Assembly (NCBI GenBank): GCA_900765465.1
Contig: CAAFRM010000064.1
Span: 1-39,182 of the forward strand
From: an uncultured Prevotella sp.
GTDB taxonomy: Bacteria > Bacteroidota > Bacteroidia > Bacteroidales > Bacteroidaceae
DNA: 39,182 nucleotides
Direction of reading: 5' to 3'
A program made the position numbers and the translations under genes. Below, one piece after another: positions 15,979 through 22,720 of this stretch. The notes beneath the pieces are model-generated. The model searched no databases and was not told the origin of the DNA. It saw only the letters and a list, made by a program, of their open reading frames with translations. Position 1 is the stretch's first letter. The number at the start of each line of letters is the position of its first letter.

Positions 15979-17736
15979 ATGTACAGAACACAAACTTGTG
16001 GAGAGCTTCGTCTCTCTGATGCTGGCAAGGAAGTTACACTTGCCGGATGGGTACAGCGCTCAAGAAAGATGGGTGGTATGACATTCGTTGACTTGCGCGA
16101 CCGTTATGGTATCACACAGTTGGTTTTCAACGAGGCTGATGATAAGGCCTTGTGTGATGCTGCCAATAAGCTGGGTCGTGAATATTGCATCCAGATCAAG
16201 GGTACAGTTAGTGAGCGACAGAGCAAGAATCCTAAAATGGATACTGGTGATATTGAAATCCTGGTAAAGGAGCTGAATGTGCTCTCTCAGAGTCAGACTC
16301 CTCCTTTCACTATCGAAGATAATACTGATGGCGGTGATGATATTCGCATGAAGTATCGCTATCTCGATTTGCGCCGTCCTGCGGTTCGCAAGAATTTGGA
16401 GTTGCGTCATCGTATGTGTATCTTGATTCGCAACTTCCTCGATTCACAGAACTTCATGGAGGTTGAAACTCCTATCCTCATCGGTAGTACACCAGAAGGT
16501 GCTCGCGACTTCGTTGTTCCTTCTCGTATGAATCCTGGTCAGTTCTATGCTCTTCCACAGAGCCCTCAGACTTTGAAGCAGCTCCTGATGGTAGCAGGTT
16601 TCGACCGCTACTTCCAGATTGCCAAGTGCTTCCGTGACGAGGACCTCCGTGCAGACCGTCAGCCTGAGTTTACTCAGATTGACTGCGAGATGAGCTTCGT
16701 AGATCAGGATGATGTGATCAACCTTTTCGAGGAAATGGCTCGCCATCTCTTCAAGGAGATTCGTGGTGTAGAGCTTCCTAAGCTGGAGCAGATGACATGG
16801 CATGAGGCTATGCGCCGTTTCGGTAGCGATAAGCCAGACCTTCGCTTCGGTATGGAGTTTGTAGAGTTGAAGGATGCTTTCACTGGCAAGGGTAACTTCT
16901 CTGTATTCGATGAGGCTAAATATATTGGTGGTATCTGTGTTCCTGGTTGTGCTGACTATAGCCGCAAGCAGTTGAACGAGTTGACCGACTTCGTAAAGCG
17001 TCCACAGGTAGGTGCCAAGGGTTTGGTATATATCAAGTATAATGCAGATGGTACAGTGAAGAGTAGCATCGATAAGTTCTACTCTCCAGAGGAGCTTGCA
17101 GAAATCAAGACTGTAATGGGTGCTAACGATGGCGACCTCGTTTTGATTCTGAGCGGTGACAATGCCAATAAGACTCGTATCCAGCTTTGCTCACTCCGTC
17201 TTGAGATGGGTGATCGTCTGGGCTTGCGTGACAAGAACGTGTTCAAGTGTCTTTGGATTATTGACTTCCCTCTCTTCGAGTGGAGTGATGAGGAGCAGCG
17301 CCTGATGGCAACCCACCATCCATTCACCATGCCAAATCCTGATGATATCCCATTGCTCGATGAGCATCCTGAGCAGGTTCGTGCCAAGGCATACGACTTC
17401 GTCTGCAATGGTATCGAAGTGGGTGGAGGTTCTCTCCGTATCCACGATACTCAGTTGCAGGAGAAGATGTTCGAGGTTCTCGGTTTCACGCCAGAGCGTG
17501 CTGAGGCTCAGTTCGGCTTCCTGATGAACGCCTTCAAGTATGGAGCACCACCTCACGCAGGTCTTGCTTTCGGTCTTGATCGCTTCGTGAGCATTATGGC
17601 TGGTCTCGACAGTATCCGCGACTGCATCGCATTCCCAAAGAACAATTCAGGTCGCGACGTGATGCTTGATGCTCCTTCAGAACTGGACCCAAAGCAGCTT
17701 GATGAGCTGGAGATTAAGCTTGATTTGAAGGATTAA
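15979..17736 (+). CDS. aspS: Aspartate--tRNA ligase
   Basis: AspRS charges tRNA(Asp) with aspartate using ATP. The 585-residue product has the bacterial architecture. An N-terminal OB fold for the anticodon (about 1-105; VTLAGWVQRSRKMGGMTFVDLRDR) precedes the class II catalytic core with motif 2 (FRDEDLRADRQPEFTQID, about 220-237) and motif 3 (GLAFGLDRFV, near 530). The bacterial GAD insertion (about 290-420) lies between. Whether it also charges tRNA(Asn) cannot be read directly, and no gatCAB genes are in the window. The gene is monocistronic with its own promoter and terminator. Confidence 0.97.
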   Translation: MYRTQTCGELRLSDAGKEVTLAGWVQRSRKMGGMTFVDLRDRYGITQLVFNEADDKALCDAANKLGREYCIQIKGTVSERQSKNPKMDTGDIEILVKELNVLSQSQTPPFTIEDNTDGGDDIRMKYRYLDLRRPAVRKNLELRHRMCILIRNFLDSQNFMEVETPILIGSTPEGARDFVVPSRMNPGQFYALPQSPQTLKQLLMVAGFDRYFQIAKCFRDEDLRADRQPEFTQIDCEMSFVDQDDVINLFEEMARHLFKEIRGVELPKLEQMTWHEAMRRFGSDKPDLRFGMEFVELKDAFTGKGNFSVFDEAKYIGGICVPGCADYSRKQLNELTDFVKRPQVGAKGLVYIKYNADGTVKSSIDKFYSPEELAEIKTVMGANDGDLVLILSGDNANKTRIQLCSLRLEMGDRLGLRDKNVFKCLWIIDFPLFEWSDEEQRLMATHHPFTMPNPDDIPLLDEHPEQVRAKAYDFVCNGIEVGGGSLRIHDTQLQEKMFEVLGFTPERAEAQFGFLMNAFKYGAPPHAGLAFGLDRFVSIMAGLDSIRDCIAFPKNNSGRDVMLDAPSELDPKQLDELEIKLDLKD

Positions 17737-17743
17737 TTATCAA

Positions 17744-17787
17744 TTGCACCGCATTTATCTTGATGTAAGTCAAAAAATGCGGTGCAA
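17744..17787 (+). terminator. Hairpin terminator after aspS
   Basis: A perfect 13-bp stem (ttgcaccgcattt, 17744-17756, with 17775-17787) has an 18-nt loop and a weak pyrimidine tail (cttcttg). It is positioned 7 bp after the aspS stop. Confidence 0.6.
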
Positions 17788-17844
17788 CTTCTTGTGTACA
17801 AGCACTTTTCTGCTTTAAAATGCTAAAATTTAAATTATTTTTTT

Positions 17845-17852
17845 TAATTTTG
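17845..17852 (+). promoter_or_regulatory. -7 element for the winged-helix gene
   Basis: TAATTTTG sits in a very T-rich stretch about 66 bp upstream of the ATG. No TTTG is seen at -33. Confidence 0.5.
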
Positions 17853-17917
17853 CAACAGAATAATTAAGGAAATGCTTACGAAACAAACATTTCTCAGAAC
17901 AAATTATTACTAAAGAC

Positions 17918-18232
17918 ATGGTAGAAAAGAAAGCAACAACTAAGACAGCTGCCAAGAAGACAGCTACTAAGAAGGCTACAGCAGCAAAGACTGCTACAGC
18001 TACAAAGAAGACTTCTACAGCTAAGAAGGAAGTTATCTATTTGACTGCTGAGAACGCAGGTTTCCGTGCTGGTGATGTTTACCAGGCATTGGCTGCAGCA
18101 GAACAGTCTCTCTCTTTGGAGGAGATTGCTAAGCAGGCAAAGATTAGTGTTGAGGATGCTATCCTTGGTATCGGATGGCTCTTCAAAGAGGGTAAGATTA
18201 AGGAAGAGGACAACAAGGTAGCTCTCGCTTAA
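17918..18232 (+). CDS. Winged-helix protein with histone-H1-like Lys/Ala/Thr tail
   Basis: The 104-residue product has two parts. Residues 1-38 are a low-complexity Lys/Ala/Thr tail with repeated TKKTA/AAKTAT units, like bacterial histone-H1 tails. Residues about 40-104 form a compact winged-helix domain (GFRAGDVYQALAAAEQSLSLEEIAKQAKISVEDAILGIGWLFKEGKIKEED), consistent with the DUF2582-type family. A nucleoid-associated or DNA-compacting role is likely: the tail would bind DNA non-specifically and the winged helix would give the binding mode. The gene has its own promoter element and a strong terminator. Confidence 0.8.
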   Translation: MVEKKATTKTAAKKTATKKATAAKTATATKKTSTAKKEVIYLTAENAGFRAGDVYQALAAAEQSLSLEEIAKQAKISVEDAILGIGWLFKEGKIKEEDNKVALA

Positions 18233-18246
18233 ATAAGAACCTTAAG

Positions 18247-18291
18247 AGCCGCAGTTTCTTAACTTAGTGGAAGAAACTGCGGCTTTTCTGT
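18247..18291 (+). terminator. Terminator after the winged-helix gene
   Basis: A perfect 14-bp stem (agccgcagtttctt, 18247-18260, with 18271-18284) and 10-nt loop are followed by ttctgtttttt. Confidence 0.85.
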
Positions 18292-18297
18292 TTTTTA

Positions 18298-18345
18298 TTC
18301 ACTTTTCTTTCTGTTTACACTTCTTTCTATTCACTTTTCTCTGTC
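18298..18345 (+). repeat. 16-bp pyrimidine-rich tandem repeat, three copies
   Basis: Units at 18298-18313, 18314-18329 and 18330-18345 share the pattern ttcacttttctttctg with few changes and are almost all C/T. They fill the space between the terminator and the next gene, where no consensus promoter was found. Confidence 0.6.
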
Positions 18346-18389
18346 TTTATTAAAATTTCTTTTCACCATAACCATCTAGCATAATTTAT

Positions 18390-18734
18390 ATGAATTTAGA
18401 ACAAGAAATATTCAACGTTTTGGTACAAGCCGGCGGTCAAGGTCTCAAATTGGAGAAGATTGTCCGCCATGTTTATAATTCTTGTAACTCGATTTTTACC
18501 CCTCTAGATTATAAATATGTGTATGGTTTTGTTTCTCAGTATCTCATCAAGAATTCCAAGAACCCAACTTCTATTATAGAGAAAGGCAAGGGATATGGAG
18601 TTTATCGTATCAACTATAAGAGTTCGGCTATGCAGCAGCTGATGCTTGATTTCTCTTCTGCCTCTATACAGAAAGAGGAGGATGACTGCGAGAACAGCAA
18701 GCAATCGCAGGAACTTGATCTCTTTGGTAATTGA
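18390..18734 (+). CDS. Small hypothetical protein, possible DNA-binding helical domain
   Basis: I do not recognise the family. The 114-residue product starts MNLEQEIFNVLVQAGGQGLKLEKIVRHVYN. It reads as a small helical domain with a possible wing (DYKYVYGFVSQYLIKNSK, IEKGKGYGVYRIN), like the HTH-type modules that assess a DNA or protein partner. The C-terminus is acidic and ends DLFGN. There is no signal peptide or membrane helix. Upstream is a pyrimidine-rich 16-bp repeat rather than a standard promoter; downstream is a 448-base non-coding region with two repeat arrays. Coding support is moderate: good codon pattern, single clear start and no competing frame. Confidence 0.6.
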   Translation: MNLEQEIFNVLVQAGGQGLKLEKIVRHVYNSCNSIFTPLDYKYVYGFVSQYLIKNSKNPTSIIEKGKGYGVYRINYKSSAMQQLMLDFSSASIQKEEDDCENSKQSQELDLFGN

Positions 18735-18748
18735 TAGAAGTCTAGTAA

Positions 18749-18910
18749 GTTATCTAACTAAGTTACGTTATCTAACTAAGTTAGTTACGTTGTCTAATGA
18801 AGTTAGTTACGTTGTCTAATGAAGTTAGTTGCGTTATCTAACGAAGCTATGTAAGTTATCGAAAGGAGCAATAGAAGTTGTCTGAAGAAGCAATGGAAGT
18901 TGTCTGAAAG
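18749..18910 (+). repeat. Tandem array of 22-bp period, about seven units
   Basis: Units begin with gttatct/gttgtct at 18749 (18 bp, shortened), 18767, 18789, 18811, 18833, 18855 and 18877, with a partial unit at 18899. Units two to four are nearly identical; later ones diverge progressively. The centre ctaac-taa-gttag is an imperfect palindrome. The period is not a multiple of three and stops occur in each frame, so this is not coding. Confidence 0.85.
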
Positions 18911-18948
18911 ATTAATTCTTGTTTTCGGGTTCGTAGGCTTTTCCAACC

Positions 18949-19032
18949 GCACAACAGCTGTTGTGCGCTTGCATAACAGCTGATATGCGCTTGCACAACA
19001 GCTGATGTGCGAGTGGAACACACCTGTTGGGC
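18949..19032 (+). repeat. Palindromic array of 22-bp period around CAGCTG, four units
   Basis: Units of 18 bp at 18949, 18971, 18993 and 19015 are separated by 4-bp spacers (gctt, gctt, gagt). The first is a perfect palindrome GCACAACAGCTGTTGTGC. Units two and three keep end pairing with a changed base pair (gcata/tatgc against gcaca/tgtgc). The fourth is degenerate. The array lies 150 bp before xylB. Confidence 0.85.
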
Positions 19033-19086
19033 ACCAACTTATTTGATTGCTTTTTTATTGGGGGGAATCTATCAGTTTGTTCGTAT

Positions 19087-19094
19087 TATATTTG
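19087..19094 (+). promoter_or_regulatory. -7 element of the xylB promoter
   Basis: TATATTTG lies 88 bp before the ATG. No well-spaced TTTG at -33 was found, so an activator may be needed. The CAGCTG array ends 54 bp upstream. Confidence 0.45.
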
Positions 19095-19182
19095 TATGAT
19101 GAGTAATGGAAAGAGCATTTCAATCAAATGCATTTCTATACTTTAGGTTTAGTAATAACAAACAATTTTAAATAACGGACAA

Positions 19183-20670
19183 ATGGCTAGAAGATATTTA
19201 TTAGGTTTTGATGTTGGTTCAAGTTCTGTAAAGGCATCTCTTACAGATGTTGATAGTGGTGAGATTGTTGCTTCTGCATTCTATCCTGATCATGAAGCAC
19301 CTATCATGGCAGTAAAGGCAGGATGGGCTGAACAGGATCCGCAAATGTGGTGGGACAATGCCAAGTTGGCTCTCAAGAAGATTATGGCGGAGTGTGGTGC
19401 CAAGGGTGAGGATATTCTTGCTATTGGTATTTCCTATCAGATGCATGGTCTGGTTTGTGTGGATAAGAACCAGCAGGTTCTGCGTCCATCCATCATCTGG
19501 TGCGATTCCCGTGCTGTTCCTTATGGCGAGAAAGCGTTCCATGATTTAGGTGAGGATCTCTGCTTGCGTAATCTGCTCAATTCTCCTGGTAACTTTACCG
19601 CTTCCAAACTGGCGTGGGTTAAGGAGAATGAACCTGAGCTTTTCGATAAGATAGATAAGATTATGCTCCCTGGTGATTATCTGGCGATGAAACTATCCGG
19701 TGAGGCTCAGACTACTATCAGCGGACTTTCTGAAGGTATGATGTGGGACTTCAAGGCAAAGAAACCAGCCAAGTTCCTGCTTGATTATTTCGGATTCGAT
19801 GAGAGTATGCTCGCAGATATTGTTCCTACCTTCTCTGTTCAGAGCGTAGTCTGCAAGGCTGCCGCTGAGGAACTTGGTCTGAAGGAGGGAACTCCTATCT
19901 CTTATCGTGCAGGTGACCAGCCTAATAATGCAGTCAGCCTGAATGTGTTCAATCCTGGTGAGATTGCCAGCACCGCAGGAACTTCCGGAGTAGTCTATGG
20001 TGTGCTCGGTGATGTCAATTACGATCCAAAGAGTCGTGTCAATACCTTCGCACATGTTAACTATACAACGGAACTCGACCGTCTGGGAGTGTTGCTTTGT
20101 ATAAATGGTACTGGTATCCTGAATGCTTGGGTACATCGTAACATCACGCCTGATGTTAGCTATGCTGATATGAATGATTTGGCAGCAGGTGTGCCTATTG
20201 GCAGCGACGGCGTGAAGATTATTCCTTTCGGCAATGGTGCAGAGCGCGTATTGGAGAATCGTGAAGTGGGCTGTTCTATCCGGGGCTTGAGCTTTACCAA
20301 GCATAATCGTGCCCATATCGTAAGAGCTGCACAGGAAGGTATCGTGTTCAGTTTCTGCTATGGTATGGAGATCATGCAGCAGATGGGTATGGATATCAAG
20401 AAGGTTCATGCAGGAAAGGCAAATATGTTCCTCAGTCCTCTGTTCCGTGATACCCTGGCAGGTGTGAGTGGTGCAACCATCGAGCTTTACGAGACCGATG
20501 GTAGTGCTGGTGCTGCCAAGGGAGCTGGTATCGGAGCCGGAATCTATAAGGATCACGATGAGGCATTTGCATCTCTTAAGAAATTGGCGGTAATTGAGCC
20601 TGATGAGGCAAATCGCAGTGCTTATCTTGAGGCTTATGCTGACTGGAAGGCTGAACTTGGAAAGCTCTAA
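19183..20670 (+). CDS. xylB: Xylulokinase (FGGY carbohydrate kinase)
   Basis: The enzyme phosphorylates D-xylulose at C5, feeding the pentose phosphate pathway. The 495-residue product has the FGGY two-domain layout. The N-terminal ATPase strand is LLGFDVGSSSVKASL. The xylulokinase motif MHGLV is near residue 88, the catalytic Asp lies in RAGDQPNNA near residue 248, the ATP-binding GTSGVVYG lies near 272, and the C-terminal GSAGAAKGAGIGAG is typical. QMHGLV and the early WAEQDPQMWW favour XylB over glycerol kinase or ribulokinase. No xylA or xylose transporter is adjacent. Two 22-bp-period arrays precede the gene. Confidence 0.92.
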   Translation: MARRYLLGFDVGSSSVKASLTDVDSGEIVASAFYPDHEAPIMAVKAGWAEQDPQMWWDNAKLALKKIMAECGAKGEDILAIGISYQMHGLVCVDKNQQVLRPSIIWCDSRAVPYGEKAFHDLGEDLCLRNLLNSPGNFTASKLAWVKENEPELFDKIDKIMLPGDYLAMKLSGEAQTTISGLSEGMMWDFKAKKPAKFLLDYFGFDESMLADIVPTFSVQSVVCKAAAEELGLKEGTPISYRAGDQPNNAVSLNVFNPGEIASTAGTSGVVYGVLGDVNYDPKSRVNTFAHVNYTTELDRLGVLLCINGTGILNAWVHRNITPDVSYADMNDLAAGVPIGSDGVKIIPFGNGAERVLENREVGCSIRGLSFTKHNRAHIVRAAQEGIVFSFCYGMEIMQQMGMDIKKVHAGKANMFLSPLFRDTLAGVSGATIELYETDGSAGAAKGAGIGAGIYKDHDEAFASLKKLAVIEPDEANRSAYLEAYADWKAELGKL

Positions 20671-20725
20671 GTTTTGCATTGATACGGGAAGTGCTCGAAT
20701 AACACGAGTTTTTTCAAAATATGGT

Positions 20726-20757
20726 AAAGGATGGAATAATTTTCCATCCTTTATTTG
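20726..20757 (+). terminator. Terminator after xylB, overlapping the next promoter
   Basis: A perfect 10-bp stem (aaaggatgga, 20726-20735, with 20743-20752) and 7-nt loop are followed by atttg. The TTTG of the next promoter begins two bases after the stem. Confidence 0.7.
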
Positions 20758-20785
20758 TTTAAACCAATTATTTTTATTACTTTTG
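20754..20785 (+). promoter_or_regulatory. Promoter of the mannose-1-phosphate guanylyltransferase gene
   Basis: TTTG (20754-20757) and TACTTTTG (20778-20785) are 20 bp apart. The ATG is 27 bp downstream. Confidence 0.8.
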
Positions 20786-20812
20786 CGGAATATTATATAA
20801 AAAGGTATAAAT

Positions 20813-21883
20813 ATGGCTCATAAAAATAATCATTTGGTAATTATGGCAGGTGGAGTAGGCAGTAGATTCTGGCCTATGAGTACCGTGGACAAGCCTAAGC
20901 AGTTTATTGATGTCTTAGGAACAGGTCGTACACTTTTACAGCTTACATTCGATCGTTTTGAGGGTGTTTGTGACCCGGAGAATGTTTGGGTAGTAACCAA
21001 TAAAAAGTATGCAGCCCTGGTTCACGAGCAGTTGCCTGAAATTCCTGAGGGTAATATTCTGCAGGAACCATGCAGAAGAAACACAGCTCCTTGCATCGCC
21101 TATATCAGTTGGCGAATCAAGGAAAAGGATCCTCATGCAAATATTGTTGTATCTCCTTCTGATCATATCGTTACCAATGCCAACGAATTCAGAAGAGTGG
21201 TAACATCTGCCTTGAAGTTTACTGGTGAGACTGACAGCATTGTTACTTTGGGCATGAAGCCTACTCGCCCAGAGACAGGTTATGGCTATATTCAGGCAGA
21301 TCTCCGTACCCCTTCAGCCCGTAACAAGGAAATCTTCCGTGTTGACCATTTCAAGGAGAAACCAAATTTGGAGACAGCTACTCAATATGTTCAAGATAAG
21401 AGTTTCTTCTGGAATGCCGGTATCTTCGTGATGAGTGCCGCAACCATCGTCAATGCCTTCCGTGTTTACCAGCCAAGCATTGCCAAGATTTTCGAGAGCA
21501 TGCGCAGTATTTATGGTACAGACAAGGAGCAGGCTGAAATTGATCTGCGTTATCCTGAATGCGAGAATATCTCTGTTGACTATGCTATCATGGAGAAAGC
21601 GGAGGAAATCTTCGTGATGCCTGCCGACTTTGGATGGAGTGACCTCGGTACATGGGGAAGCCTCCTGGCACAGAGCCATAAGGATATGTATGGCAATGCA
21701 CTGATTGGAGATAATATCCAGATGGTGGAGTCCAAGAACAATATCATTCATACCATGAATGAGAAGAAGGTTGTTATCCAGGGCCTGGATGGCTATATTG
21801 TAGCAGAGGAAGACGGAACGTTGCTTATCTGTAAATTGTCTGAGGAACAGCGAATCAAGATTTTCTCAGGTAGTGAGAAGTAA
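20813..21883 (+). CDS. manC: Mannose-1-phosphate guanylyltransferase
   Basis: The enzyme makes GDP-mannose from GTP and mannose-1-phosphate, the donor for mannose and fucose in capsule and other surface glycans. The 356-residue product carries the nucleotidyltransferase signature IMAGGVGSRFWPMS with KPKQF at its N-terminus (about 10-31). Further motifs are SPSDHIV, RPETGYGYIQ, FKEKPN, SFFWNAGIFVM and GWSDLGTWGSL. It lacks the C-terminal cupin isomerase domain of bifunctional ManC/AlgA enzymes, so it is the monofunctional short form. It is monocistronic and converges on dedA. Confidence 0.93.
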   Translation: MAHKNNHLVIMAGGVGSRFWPMSTVDKPKQFIDVLGTGRTLLQLTFDRFEGVCDPENVWVVTNKKYAALVHEQLPEIPEGNILQEPCRRNTAPCIAYISWRIKEKDPHANIVVSPSDHIVTNANEFRRVVTSALKFTGETDSIVTLGMKPTRPETGYGYIQADLRTPSARNKEIFRVDHFKEKPNLETATQYVQDKSFFWNAGIFVMSAATIVNAFRVYQPSIAKIFESMRSIYGTDKEQAEIDLRYPECENISVDYAIMEKAEEIFVMPADFGWSDLGTWGSLLAQSHKDMYGNALIGDNIQMVESKNNIIHTMNEKKVVIQGLDGYIVAEEDGTLLICKLSEEQRIKIFSGSEK

Positions 21884-21895
21884 TGATTGATATCT

Positions 21896-21957
21896 ATATA
21901 TACAAAAAAACTCTCCATTGAAGGTTGAACCTCAATGGAGAGTTTTTTTGTATATAT
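21896..21957 (+). terminator. Long bidirectional terminator between manC and dedA
   Basis: A stem of about 25 bp (atatatacaaaaaaactctccattg with its complement) has a short inner helix around tgaagg/acctca. It has an A-run on the 5' side and a T-run on the 3' side, so it can stop transcription in both directions between the convergent genes. Confidence 0.9.
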
Positions 21958-21974
21958 GTGCTTCTGAAAGAAGT

Positions 21975-22616
21975 TTATTTCTTCTTGATACCCTTATAGG
22001 CAATAAAGGCTACGACGACTACAGCCAATGCTAAGATGACATAACCAATCTCGTGGCTATACTGTACAGCCTGCTGATAAACGTCATGGGTTGTCTTATA
22101 ATCGGTGTATTCGTAGATACCCCAACCGATGGCTGCCAAAACAGTGTTCCATACACCTGCACCGATAGTGGTGTAGAGCAGGAACTTACCCACGTGCATT
22201 CCTGCCAATCCTGCAGGAATACTGATGAGCTGGCGAACGGCTGGCACCAATCTTCCAAAAATGGTAGAGGCTGCACCATGCTTGCGGAAATACTCCTCAG
22301 CTACTTCCACCTTTTGGCGGTCGATCAGGCACATGTGACCGATTCGGCTGTCAGCAAAACGATAGATGATTGGGCGACCTACCCATTTAGCCAAATAGTA
22401 GTTGATGAGGGCACCCAGGTCTGCACCGATGGTAGCAAACACGATGACCAGGATAAACGACATTCCGCTGTTTGGATCCATAGCTTTCCAGGCTGCAGGT
22501 GGAACAACCACCTCGGATGGGAAAGGAATGAAAGAGCTTTCGATTGCCATAAACAGTGCAACCACCCAATAATTCAAGTTATCCAGAATCCAAAGAAAAA
22601 GATCTGCTGTATTCAT
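21975..22616 (-). CDS. DedA family membrane protein
   Basis: The 213-residue inner-membrane product has the DedA/SNARE-associated signature. A membrane-reentrant ESSFIPFPSEVVVPPA is at about 26-41, the GADLGALINYYLAKWVGRP region follows, and FGRLVPAVRQLISIPAGLAGM at about 121-141 holds the conserved Arg residues. DedA proteins act as lipid transporters, including recycling of undecaprenyl phosphate or flipping of phosphatidylethanolamine. The exact lipid is not readable. No promoter motif was found in the 104 bp between it and glnS upstream, so it may be co-transcribed with glnS across the hairpin at 22652-22688. Confidence 0.9.
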   Translation of the reverse strand: MNTADLFLWILDNLNYWVVALFMAIESSFIPFPSEVVVPPAAWKAMDPNSGMSFILVIVFATIGADLGALINYYLAKWVGRPIIYRFADSRIGHMCLIDRQKVEVAEEYFRKHGAASTIFGRLVPAVRQLISIPAGLAGMHVGKFLLYTTIGAGVWNTVLAAIGWGIYEYTDYKTTHDVYQQAVQYSHEIGYVILALAVVVVAFIAYKGIKKK

Positions 22617-22651
22617 AATAATGCTTGTATTTAAATAATATCTATTGAATG

Positions 22652-22688
22652 ATTAGGAGTTAAGAGTAAAAAGCTCTTAACTCCTAAT
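22652..22688. repeat. 15-bp inverted repeat between glnS and dedA
   Basis: attaggagttaagag (22652-22666) pairs perfectly with 22674-22688 around a 7-nt loop. There is no strong T tract on the minus (transcript) side, so it may be an attenuating hairpin, an RNA stability element, or a small dispersed repeat. The following bases repeat cttaa several times. Confidence 0.7.
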
Positions 22689-22720
22689 TTCTTAATTTCT
22701 TGACTTCTTAATCTTAGCAC

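Noticed and set aside
18803..19021. Minus-strand open frame across the repeat arrays
   Set aside because: It follows the repeats only by chance; a 22-bp period shifts frame at each unit.
18735..19182. CRISPR array
   Set aside because: The repeats are directly adjacent or have 4-bp spacers, with no unique spacers of 30 bp or more, and no cas genes are present.
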